The notes beneath the pieces are model-generated. The model was not told the origin of the DNA. It ran no database searches and saw only the letters and a list, made by a program, of their open reading frames with translations. From the NCBI GenBank assembly GCA_946122785.1, contig CAMGYJ010000006.1, positions 72,851,676-72,915,675 of the forward strand: 64,000 nt of DNA, read 5' to 3'. Of the stretch, positions 25,244 through 35,520 are shown piece by piece. A program made the translations under genes and the position numbers. Numbering within the stretch: position 1 is the first letter of the stretch; every line of letters starts with the position of its first letter. Source of the DNA: Linum tenue. Its lineage: Eukaryota > Streptophyta > Magnoliopsida > Malpighiales > Linaceae.

Positions 25244-26253
25244 AAAGCGTAAAAGCGTAAGTTTTTATGCATCCTGTATAATAGTTAAAAATCTGTTAAA
25301 TACGACATAAACTATGTAAAATGTGAGTCCACAGAATTTAGATAAAAGAATAAATACCTGTAATTTATGTCTAAATTAAAACAAACTATGAGCCATGACC
25401 ACATGGCTCTTCCGCTGTACTCTTCGATCCATCGATCTCCCACCACTACAACAACCACCGTTGTTTCCACCTTCGCCTCTATATAAATTAATCGTACAAT
25501 CCAACTCTTTGTCCAGGAACTAATAAAAATAATTGCTTTCCCCTTCATTGAGTAGACGACGAATCTTCATATTTACTGATGTACAATGAAACACAACTAC
25601 TCAAATTGGTGAAGACTAAAGTGGCGATGGGCTAGGTTAAGGAAGAGACATAAACTAACCAGTTGTGTCGTCGGCGAGTGGCGACAGGCGATGACGAGTC
25701 TGACGGGCGATAAGCGACGGACGTTGTCGTGTTGGAGGCTTGGAGCCTTGTAGCATCTGCAAATTCTTCGCTTGAAGGTGGTGGACTGGCGCAACGGTTG
25801 AAAGCCTTGTAGTAGCTGCAGATTCTTCGCTAGAGCCTGGAAAGCCTGCCTCGTGACGGCGGCAACAGGCGATGACGAATAAGGAGGGCGGTGGCAGGCC
25901 TGCCTCGTTGGAGTGCTGGTGAGAGGAGACAAAGATTAGGGATTTTGGAAGAGTTTGGCAGCCTCCTCCCGATATCCACCCTATTCCCTTCTTCTTTTTT
26001 GTCCGAAGTGCACAAAACGCCGTCGTTTTGGTTTGGTGGAGGCAGTTATCTCCTTAGCTTGAAATCGGATAAAATCGGTTTGAAAACGCGATTTTATACG
26101 ATTTCACCGATTTTAACGATTCTACTAACGCTTTTGACCGATTTTGAGTGAAAAACGATTTTATTAGTGATTTGAAACGTTTTCCTACCCTAAAAACGTA
26201 AAATCGTACGATTTTACGCTTTAAAGCGCGATTTTGACTACACTGATCAAAAC

Positions 26254-27041
26254 TACTATTAATATTCGATACACAACTACAAGGATGATGATCGATCATG
26301 CCCCCATGAAACATTGATGTGATTAACTAGATGCAATAAGATCTCTTGTCAAAGTCGTATTGTTTGTCATGTTAGAGTATGAGTGTATGATTAGCATGAT
26401 TAATATTGAGTTAAGTGTGAGTATCATTATGTAAGTTGTCATAGTGACACTTACTATAGTTCTAAAAATTTAGGTATTTTGCCTATTTATATTAGATTGT
26501 TATGGAAATTAACCTTTATATGGTATATAAGGCCCTTTGTAGTTCAATAATAAGACATAACAAATTTCATCAGATCTTGATTTCATAACATGGAGACCAT
26601 GAACCTTAACTAAGATACAAAGGCATTATACAACTATCATATAACATACAAATATACTACATAAATATTACACAACCACAAAATAACTTATACTCCATGC
26701 CTGAGAGCCATGTGATATACATTGTATACCTGATTTGGGTTGCTTGGGAAACAGAGACACAAATGGATCCCCTGAGGTCGACCTCAGAAGACCCATTTTC
26801 AAAGATATTACTAAATTATATGTAGAAAGAATATGACTCGACCTAAATACATGGAAGAATGAAATTCACAAACCCCAAAAAATAATGAACTTAACAAAAC
26901 AAATGGCGGCCACCCCAGAAGCTTTTTATCATTTGGCCATGAAAGAAAACCATTCTTTCTTTCTTCTCTTCACAATAGCATGTGCCACTTCCCACTTCTC
27001 AGAAAACCCATTATCACCGATCCAAAGCCCTTTCCCCTTCT
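26254..27041. other. YUCCA upstream region
   Basis: AT-rich upstream DNA. I did not identify a trustworthy regulatory box apart from the TATA motif given below. Confidence 0.4.
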
Positions 27042-27050
27042 CTATTTAAA
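27042..27050 (+). promoter_or_regulatory. TATA box of the YUCCA gene
   Basis: CTATTTAAA about 140 bp before the ATG, followed by a C/T-rich leader typical of plant 5' untranslated regions. Confidence 0.6.
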
Positions 27051-27187
27051 CCCTCCTCCCATCCCTTCTTCCCCTCCACGCCACAACTTCAAAACTCCAA
27101 AGAAACCACAACAGATACACAAACTCTCTCGTTCAGTCATTTCATCAAACACTTTTCCTCAAATCCCCTGTTTCTCTATTAGCTAAG

Positions 27188-29077
27188 ATGTACACCGCCA
27201 CTAGTCTTAATAGCAGCGACTTACTCGCCATGTTTCAAACTCCCACCCGCGAGGACTTCTTCTTCTCGTCGTCCCGCCGCTGCATATGGGTCAACGGGCC
27301 CGTCATCGTCGGCGCCGGACCTTCTGGCCTGGCCGTCGGAGCCTGCCTGAAAAGACAAGGCGTCCCTTTCATCGTCCTCGAGCGAGCCAACTGCATTGCC
27401 TCTCTCTGGCAGAACAGGACCTACGATCGCCTCAAACTCCACCTCCCCAAGCGATTCTGTCAGCTACCCAATTTCCCATTCCCCGAGGAATTTCCAGAGT
27501 ACCCTTCCAAGTTTCAGTTCATCACCTACCTCGAAGCCTACGCCAGGAATTTCGACATCTCCCCGAATTTCAACGAAACGGTCCAGTCCGCGAAATACGA
27601 CGAGACGTTTGGTCTCTGGCGGGTCCAGACCGTTTCGAACATCGGGCCGGTCCCGGTGGAGATCGAGTATGTCTGTAGGTGGCTGGTGGTGGCCACCGGA
27701 GAGAATGCTGAAAAAGTGGTGCCGGAATTTGAAGGGTTGGAGAAATTTTCCGGCGATGTCAGCCACGCTTGTGACTACAAATCCGGCGAGAGTTATCGCG
27801 GGAAGCGTGTTCTGGTCGTCGGATGCGGGAATTCCGGCATGGAAGTATCCCTTGATCTCTGCAACCACAATGCCAATCCATCAATGGTGGTCAGAAGCTC
27901 GGTGAGTCGCATAGCTCTAAAGTTTAAACTCTCTCCTGTTTTTTCCCTCTGTTTTCCCCTGCTTTTGAACTTTCTCCCCTGTTTTTTCCCTCTGTTTTCC
28001 CCCTGCTTTAGAACTTTCTCTGATGGAGCTAGGCTTGTTTTATGACTTCCCATCTGCAGGTTCATGTACTTCCAAGGGAGATTCTGGGAAGATCAACATT
28101 CGAGCTGGCGGTGACGCTGATGAAATGGATGTCACTGAGGATGGTGGACAGAGTACTGCTGGCTGCCGCCAGGGTGATGCAGGGGAATCTGGAGAAGTAT
28201 GGACTAAAAAGGCCAAGCCTTGGGCCGTTAGAGCTCAAGAACGTGGAAGGGAAGACCCCAGTTTTGGACATTGGGGCGCTGGCAAAAGTGCGATCTGGTG
28301 AGATTAAGGTTGTCCCCGGAATCAAAAAGTTCAGCAGTGGGAAAGTGGAGCTTGTCGATGGGAAGATTCTGGAGATCGACTCCGTGATTCTGGCAACTGG
28401 GTATCGCAGCAATGTTCCTTCATGGCTAAAGGTGAGCCTACAGCACAGCACACTCTTTTTTCCTAATCGTTTCAGCTTCCAGGTTTCATGTGACAGTTAG
28501 GGTTTTGACTTTGCCCAAAAGGGTAACAAACAAGGAATGAAAGGGGGGGTTTTATATAGAGTTCAATAAAATGAAAATTCCCAACTTGCAGGACTCCCTG
28601 TGGTTGGTGGTTTCAGTGAAAGAGATGGGGGGGAATCTGGTGGGCTTTGTTTGGCTGTTTCTGGGCACTTTTACCTTTGCCAATTAGACACCCATTTAAG
28701 AGAATCTAGAAAGCTTGACAGTAGGATGTTTCTTTCTTTCTTTCCCCTCTTCGGAAAGAAACATTAGACATAAAGACTGTATTTTTCCTATTTTGGGAAT
28801 GGAGAAATCTTCTTTGTGTATTAACTTTTTCTGGGTTTGGTGTTTTCAGGAGAATGACTTCTTCTCAGAAGATGGGATTCCAAAGAATCCATTCCCAAAT
28901 GGGTGGAAAGGGAAAGCAGGGCTGTATGCAGTTGGGTTCACAAGGAAAGGGCTCTCAGGTGCATCTCTGGATGCCATTAGTGTGGCAATGGATGTTGCCA
29001 AGAACTGGAAAGAAGAGACTAAACAGAAGAAGAAGACAATGGCTGCCAAGCACAGGAGATGCATTTCCCATTTCTGA
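27188..29077 (+). CDS. YUC: YUCCA-type flavin monooxygenase (indole-3-pyruvate monooxygenase)
   Basis: Converts indole-3-pyruvate to indole-3-acetic acid with NADPH and oxygen, the last step of the main auxin pathway. Exons 27188-27901, 28060-28431 and 28850-29077 join in frame to 437 residues, close to the family's usual length. Visible motifs: FAD site GAGPSG at 42-47, FMO signature [12 protein letters not shown] at 187-198, NADPH site GCGNSG at 212-217, and ATGYRSN at 350-356. [20 protein letters not shown] and [18 protein letters not shown] are typical YUCCA blocks. There is no signal peptide, but a longish, Ser/Thr-rich N-terminus. Intron 1 contains a ~45-bp tandem duplication (about 27932-28021). 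The subgroup was not resolved. Frame, motifs and splice sites look functional. Confidence 0.96.
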
Positions 29078-30615
29078 GGAAAAAACTTCCCTTTGTTAAT
29101 GTCCTAGAGCTTTGCTGGGTCAATTGGGACTGAATCAGTTCCATAACCTTTTTTTTTCCTTCCTTCTGGGTTTTGGGTGTAGAAATAATTATATAGGGAA
29201 AAGAAACAAAAGAAAAAGAAAGCAACAGCTTAAGTAATTAGCCCTCTCCTAAAGAAAATGGCCAAGAAGTGCACATATTTTGGGCCCTCTGTTTTTCCTT
29301 TCCTTTTTTTATGAACAAAGGAAGATGAGGCTGGTTGGTTTTTTGCACCTTTTTTTTCTTGTTGCAACTTGTTTTCTCTTGGAAGAGCTCTTTTTGTTCT
29401 CTCTTTAAGGAACTTTGTATCTGAGGGTACTCAATCATTCAAGTGAAATGAAGAGGACAACTCTCTCCTCTATATATTGTTCATGTATTTCCTACATATT
29501 TGGATTTGGATTCAATGAAACCATAGGCATGTATTCTACATGCTTAGAGACTGTTATGTTGAATTTGTAGGCCATAAGACCCTTTGGTTCTACTATAGCT
29601 AAGACTGTTATGATGACGAGCAGGCTTCTCGCCGACCAATAATAGAAGCAATTCCGGTATAGAGTCTACTCATAGTGTGCTACATTCAAGTTCTCAAAAC
29701 CAACGTTATAGTTCCGTAAGATAGCATTGTAAGAGTAATAATGTTCGGAGTTCATTCTCGCCATTTAAAGGGATATACAACTCGATCGAGAGTCAACGAG
29801 GGATTATCCTTTGTGTCAACTGATCACATCCAATGCCACATGATTTCCATTTGAAGTAGGTCATATTGGAACCCTGGTTTTATACATGTGCGAAAATCGG
29901 GTGAATATTTTGTTTAGATTGGTCCAACAAACCAAAGTGCCGAATTAGCGGACACCTTTGGCCTTGTTCAACATGGGCGTATCTCACTACAAAATTTATG
30001 TTGGCTCCTTCTTCTGTTGACCACGCAATAAAACTATGTCTATGGCTTTTCTGGCCCTCTGTTTTCATGCTGCATTCTGCCTTGGCACATGGATCGATCC
30101 AGCCAGAATTCAGGAAATAAAAAGGAATCCAAGTGTAGATGTTTGCAACTTCCCCCTTCTCATTTTTCTAGTAAAATTAGTAGAATTAATATATGTAAAT
30201 ATTTATAGGGGTCGTTTGGAGAACAAGATTTAGGTTGGAGATTCATTGAATCCGTGCATTTTGTAGAAACTAAAAAGCTATGTTTTTTTGTTACTTTTAG
30301 TATGGTAGATTTTAGATTTAGATATTTCAAATCTCTAAAATCTACGGATATCAAATCTCTAATAATTAGAGAGATTCAATATCTTGATTCGTGAATTTTT
30401 TTCCACTTTATCTCTTCCTTTTATTTATTTATCATGTTAAATATCAAGTCACTTGAAAATGCATAATCCATTTGAAAGAAGACAAGAATACATATTCTAA
30501 GTCCCTACTCCAAGAGGATTATACCATCAACAAGTGTTTTCGCAAATGCACATTTATGGGATTCGAAAGCTATGCTTTCTTCTTCACAATGAGTTTTCAT
30601 CTTATTTTTCTCTCT
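29078..30615. other. YUCCA 3' untranslated region and spacer
   Basis: The first few hundred bases are probably 3' untranslated region. At 30208 starts GGGGTCGTTTGGAGAACAAG, which resembles a plant MITE end, but the matching end was not found. No gene. Confidence 0.5.
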
Positions 30616-31108
30616 CAAACCAACGACTCCAAATACATATCATGGAGCACCATTAGCAGAGTTGGCTATTTGGAAGCGTTGAAACCAAAAAGTTCTTTTG
30701 TTCCATCATTAAATTGCTCAGCCTAGGCATTGGAGCCATGAGATAAACCTAAAAAAATTCAATGTAATAGAAGTTGATTTGTATGTACTTCAGAAATGTA
30801 TCAAATAAACTCATCCATTAGGGAAGGAGGACCCTCTCTTTCTGTCATATTAACCAAGATGCATGTCTTACTCAGAGATGCTAGCCAAGAAAATGCAGAT
30901 TTAACGTGGAACTTGGGTATCATCCTCAAAAACCAGAAAAGAACAATACTTCCTCTCCAATGGAGGAATCTCAAAACATTGATAATTAGTTAATTAATTG
31001 TATGTTTTCCCACAATAAGCCGCCCTTCCTATTAATAAACTTCCTATTAATAAACTGCGTCTCAAATACATATACATGGTTAATTCTCTCCTATTTACAA
31101 CCCTCCCA

Positions 31109-31350
31109 TTATTCTACTCTTTCGGCTGATAGGAGGGCTCGATAGATGAAGAAGATCATAAGCAGAAACAGGAACACAAACCCAGCAGATAAAATTTTGC
31201 TCTGCCAGGCGGGATTGCCATCCCCAGCTTCGGGAAAGCGCCGACTACAGATGTGCTCTAGACGGGCTGCTACAACATCTTCCTTTGCGAAATACAAGGA
31301 GTACAGGTGAGAATGCAGGTATTCCACTATCATATACTCCTCCTGATTTT
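31109..31350 (-). pseudogene. Duplicated terminal-exon fragment of a tail-anchored membrane protein, copy 1
   Basis: The minus strand reads EEYMIVEYLHSHLYSLYF, then VAARLEHICSRRFPEAG, then a hydrophobic span LSAGFVFLFLLMIFFIYRAL and a stop after ERVE. The layout is a soluble segment followed by one C-terminal membrane anchor. I do not recognise the parent family, and no upstream exons were found. Open in this copy. Confidence 0.5.
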
Positions 31351-31841
31351 TTTTTATCTCAAACCAACGACTCCAAATACATAACATGGAGCACCATTAG
31401 CAGAGCTAGCTATTTGGAAGCGTTGAGACCAAAAAGTTCTTTTGTTCAATCATTAAAATGCTCATCCTGGACACAGGAGCCAACAGATAAAACTCGAACC
31501 AAAAAAATTTCAATGTAATAGAAGTTGATTTGTATGTACTTCAGAAATGTATCACATAAACTCATCCATTAGGGAAGGAGGACCCTTTCTTTCTGTCTTA
31601 TTATCCAAGATTCATGTCTTACTCAGAGATGTTAGCCAAGAAAGCGCAAATTTAGCATGAAACTTGGGTATCATTCTCAAAATCAGAAAAGTACAAATCT
31701 TCCTCTCCAACTGAGGAATCCCAAAACATTGATAATTAGTTAATTAAACGAATGTTTTCCTGTAATAAGTCGCCCTTCCTATCAATAAACTGTGTTTTAA
31801 ATACATATATAGTTAACCCTCCCCTAATTACTATCCACTCT

Positions 31842-32080
31842 CTATTCTACTCCTTCGGCTGATGGGAGGGCTCGATAGATGAAGAAGATCATAAACATAA
31901 ACAGGAACACAAACCCAGTAGATAGAATTCTGCTCTGGCTGGCGGGATTCGCATCCTCGGCTTCAGGAAAGCGCTAACTACAGATGTGCTCCAGACGAGC
32001 TGCTACGACATCTTCCTTTGTCAAATACAAGTAGTACTTGTGAGAATGTAGGTATTCCACTATTATATACTCCTGATTTT
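31842..32080 (-). pseudogene. Duplicated terminal-exon fragment, copy 2 (broken)
   Basis: Same fragment as at 31109-31350, with an in-frame stop after LEHICS and several substitutions; it ends ...LPSAEGVE. The stop shows that at least this copy is not coding. Confidence 0.5.
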
Positions 32081-32140
32081 TTCTATCTCAAACCTACGAC
32101 TCCAAACACTTAACATGGAGCACCATAAGTAGAGTTGGCA

Positions 32141-32434
32141 GTCGTGTTCGATAATCACTAATAAGAATCCTCTCTTCTCGATCTATCATATTCCCATCCA
32201 TAACGCCTTGGGTTTGCTTCTTTCACCCGTCACTGGCTTGTTTCTCTTCAAGCAAACCCCATGCATAAATTCCCATCCATTCCTTCATAGTGTCACATAT
32301 ATCAATTCCCTTCGGCTTCAATAGGCTTGCTTCGATGTTGAGCTTAAAGAAGCCTTTAGGCGGTCTAACTCATATATGTCCGGGTTGTTGTCCTGCTGTT
32401 TGTCGATTTATGTTGGGAGATGAGTTAATTATAT
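32141..32434. other. Spacer, no gene seen
   Basis: Nothing recognised. Confidence 0.4.
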
Positions 32435-32910
32435 TTAGAAGTAAGTTTTTCTTATGTAGGGCTAAACTCGAGGAATTCGGGAGAGTAGTTAATTACAAAG
32501 TAAGTTTTTTTATATAGGGGCAAACCCAGGAAATTCGAGATCACTATCGAAGAACTTGTTTGGGCAATTACATCACGAAGTAAGTTTTTTTTATAAGGGA
32601 AAACCTGGGAAATTCGAGATCACTATAAAAAATGTTTTGGTGGTTACATCTGGTAGTAAGTTTTCTTTATAGGGGCAAACCCTAGGAATTCGAGATCACT
32701 ATCACATAACTTGTTTGAGCAATTACATCTGGAAGTAAGTTTTTTTTCTATAGGTGGGCAGATCTAGGGAATTCAAGATCACTATCGAAGAACTTGTGTG
32801 GTCAATTACATCTGGAAGTAAGTTTTTTTCTACAAGGGCTAACCCGAGAAATTCAAGATAGCTATCGAAGAACTTGTTAGGACAATTACATCTGGAAGTA
32901 AGTTTTTTTT
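32435..32910. repeat. Minisatellite, about six to seven units of ~80 bp
   Basis: GTAAGTTTTT-type landmarks occur at 32441, 32500, 32580, 32656, 32734, 32818 and 32898. Each unit carries GGGGCAAACCC, AATTCGAGATCACTATCGAA and CAATTACATCTGGAA blocks with scattered changes. The first unit is shorter (59 bp). Confidence 0.92.
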
Positions 32911-33175
32911 TAAAGAAAGTAGGTGTATTCTCATTTGAAGTTCCACCATTATTTTCATAATCCTTTGGAAGATTAACTTTTTATAAAGTTCATCACGTTT
33001 TTATCTTTTCAATAGCTTGACCATGCAAATCTTCATAGCAACACTCCACGAAGTCCATATTATAGCATGGATACCATAGTCATAGAAAAACTGCAATATA
33101 AGATTGTCAATATTAGTCTAAATTCATCCACATTGTTGTAGCCATTTTTTTTATATCACCATCACCACTATTTCA
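32911..33175. other. Spacer, no gene seen
   Basis: AT-rich, nothing recognised. Confidence 0.4.
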
Positions 33176-33183
33176 TTCTTGAA

Positions 33184-33761
33184 CAGCGGCGGATCCAGAA
33201 CGCAGAAAAGCACTAGGCCGCATTTCATTAGAAAATTAGAACCGTAAAAAAATATTATAGTTTTTTTTACAATATAAATTATGCACGACGATATTTTAAT
33301 TTAGCGAATACATCAATAATGGAGTCCACATCCATACCAATAGTATACACTGTTTTAAATAAAATACTCGAGTAATCGGTGAGAAATTCATCGCTGTTTT
33401 GTTGCACAAATCAGTTTTCATATGTTTCATTGTTGAAAAGGTTCTCCACTAGTTGCTTTAGTAAATTTTCAGGGAACAAAACTCATATTTCTTATACTAT
33501 TTTGTTTTAGACTTTTAGAATTTTAGATTTCATTGTTTTTTTAGAAGAATAATCTTTGGAGCTAGAATTTCTAGGCTAAATTTATAGTAGTGATTTGAAT
33601 ATGTTAATTTGAATCACTTTTCTAGTTACACTCAATCTTATTATAAAATAAAACTGGACCGAATAACTAAAATCGAAAAATTCATAAAGACTATACTAAC
33701 TCCGGATCCAGAGGAGGGCTGGGCCGGGGCCCGGGGTGGCCACCCCCTGGATCCGCCAGTG
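33184..33761. mobile_element. Non-autonomous hAT element, 578 bp
   Basis: Left end CAGCGGCGGATCCAGAACG; complement of the right end CACTGGCGGATCCAGGGGG. The 8-bp target duplication TTCTTGAA is exact (33176-33183 and 33762-33769). No coding capacity. Confidence 0.93.
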
Positions 33762-33769
33762 TTCTTGAA

Positions 33770-34931
33770 GTAGCTTTGACTCGATCCTTCATACATTAAT
33801 TAAGTACATATAAGATGTTGGGTAATTTACTCCTCAGAAAGAGTAGTAATCTCATAAAAAAACTTCAAAAGACTACAAATCTTAGGGATTTTATTTCACT
33901 CTTCCTCCGGAGGACACCCCTCAAAGCTCTTGTCAATCAATTTTAGTTTGGCAAAAGCAGGACGATAAAATTCAGTTATGTCAAGCATCATATATGTGGA
34001 ATTCAATCTTGTAGGACAATCCAACCACAATCCTTTTGAGGTCCGAGGTTCGGATCCCTTCACATACCTTTACCCATTGTCGAATAATATTTATAGAATT
34101 AACATATCTATAAACTAATTGAGCAACATATTCCAAACTACTTGTGAAAGATTACAAGGGAGCAACAATCATATCATCATGATTTAGACATTTCCATCTA
34201 AAAAGAATTAGATGAATACTGGTCAATTAGAATTGGGCTGAATAAGGATGTTACTATATGATGAAATGACTACTATTATACCCTGTATTGATACAATAAT
34301 TTAATAATGAGAATGATTGTTATTTTTATTCGTATATGTTCCTTATTATGTCTCTGAAGTATGTACCATTTAAGAAGTAATTGTGTCGCTTACAATTGAT
34401 AGTCACCAAGGGATAGTAAGTACTAAGTGGTGATGTAACTCAATGTTAGAGTAGGGGATACTTTAATCTTTCTATAGAATTCACCAAAGTATATAGGATG
34501 TTTGACATCGCGTACATAGAAAAAATTGGTTATCCATAGAAGTTCTAATCCAAATTTTACATGCACAAACAAACAAAAGGATGACCATTGTTTTCTCTGT
34601 CTTCTTTACTCGTAGACACAAATCATGTTCCGACACAATAATACTTCCTTTTAGTTCTAAGTGAATAAGCCTCCAAGACCAATGTGGCCCAACCCAAACC
34701 ACAATTTTTCTCTTTCCACAACATTCCATTTCCTTTTTAATACATCAACATTTGCTCATTCAATCAATTTCATCGAGCATCACATAATGGCATTGATTCA
34801 AGATAACATAAAGCCTATATAAGGAAATTGAACCAATTAGCAGCAATTCAATAATAACTTTATGAAACCAAAGGTAAGATAGTCTAACGATAAAGCAACA
34901 ATTAAAAAAAAATTATGATTTTCGGATTGTG
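33770..34931. other. Spacer, no gene seen
   Basis: GAGGTTCGGATCCC near 34050 resembles a tRNA B box, and the region could contain an old SINE, but no A box was clear. No gene. Confidence 0.4.
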
Positions 34932-35140
34932 GAGCACAAAGTTATGGTCGTTCAAAGTTTGACGAAATCGAAAAAAGGCTCATTCGGGGTAGCAAACGAC
35001 ATATTTTCGAGACGAAGGCGGGACCAAACCGCCTACGGAAATTTGCGGCTTGCAAGATCTCGAAAAATTATGCGGAATCAAAAAAAATTTCGCTACGATC
35101 GGATAACCGAGCACAAAGTTACGTTTGTTTAAAGTTTCGA
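34932..35140. repeat. Isolated satellite-like monomer, ~177-bp period
   Basis: GAGCACAAAGTTATGGTCGT at 34932 recurs as GAGCACAAAGTTACGTTTGT at 35109, 177 bp apart, so one whole unit and the start of a second are present. The unit is rich in CGAAA and TTTCG words. Its length is that of common plant satellite monomers, but no longer array is present. Confidence 0.6.
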
Positions 35141-35352
35141 CGCAGGTCAGGCCTTCACCGCGGCCGTGTACTACAGTGATGCAATCACTGTCTTCGTCGA
35201 CAGCGGTGATGGCCTAAACATGCGTAGATTGAGAATTATTTTCATAACGTGTGTATTTTGAGAATTTTTTTTAAAAACATGTGTAACTTGGGATTTTTTC
35301 CTATTCAAGGTTCATATTTCAACAACCGTCTTTTCACAGGAATGGGATAAGT
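35141..35352. other. Spacer, no gene seen
   Basis: Nothing recognised. Confidence 0.4.
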
Positions 35353-35520
35353 GTTTTTACCAAGGTTGTCAACCCGCGGGTTGACCCGGACCCGGTCGAG
35401 CTAGTGGGTCAAGGGTTAATGGGTCAATCGTTTTAGCCCGGTTTGGCCCGGAAATATTTAAAAAGTCATTATATTGTACTTATCCTCATAAATTATATCA
35501 AATCTTATCTAACATATGAG

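Larger units (their letters stand above)
23440..26245. mobile_element. hAT element interrupted by a nested LTR derivative
   Basis: Left end CAATCCAGTCAAAAGCGCGA; complement of the right end CAGTGTAGTCAAAATCGCGC. The 8-bp target duplication ATCAAAAC is exact (23432-23439 and 26246-26253). Without the nested insert (23511-25248) it would be about 1.07 kb. AAAGCG and AAATCG words recur near both ends, as in its relative at 12744-13380. The GC-rich block 25600-26000 gives open frames on both strands but no recognisable protein. Confidence 0.9.
30616..32140. repeat. Tandem duplication, about 2.1 copies of a ~735-bp unit
   Basis: The block CAAACCAACGACTCCAAA starts at 30616 and 31360 and, as CAAACCTACGACTCCAAA, at 32089, giving units of 744 and 729 bp plus a stub. 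Similarity runs through the whole unit. Each unit carries the same minus-strand coding fragment, given below. Confidence 0.9.

Noticed and set aside
25597..26015. Minus-strand open frames in the GC-rich part of the hAT element
   Set aside because: No family resemblance, and they lie inside a transposon with repeated internal words.
27221..28301. Several open frames overlapping the YUCCA exons
   Set aside because: Off-frame or antisense shadows of a well-supported gene.
34481..34729. 82-codon minus-strand frame
   Set aside because: No recognisable domain, start context or splice partner.
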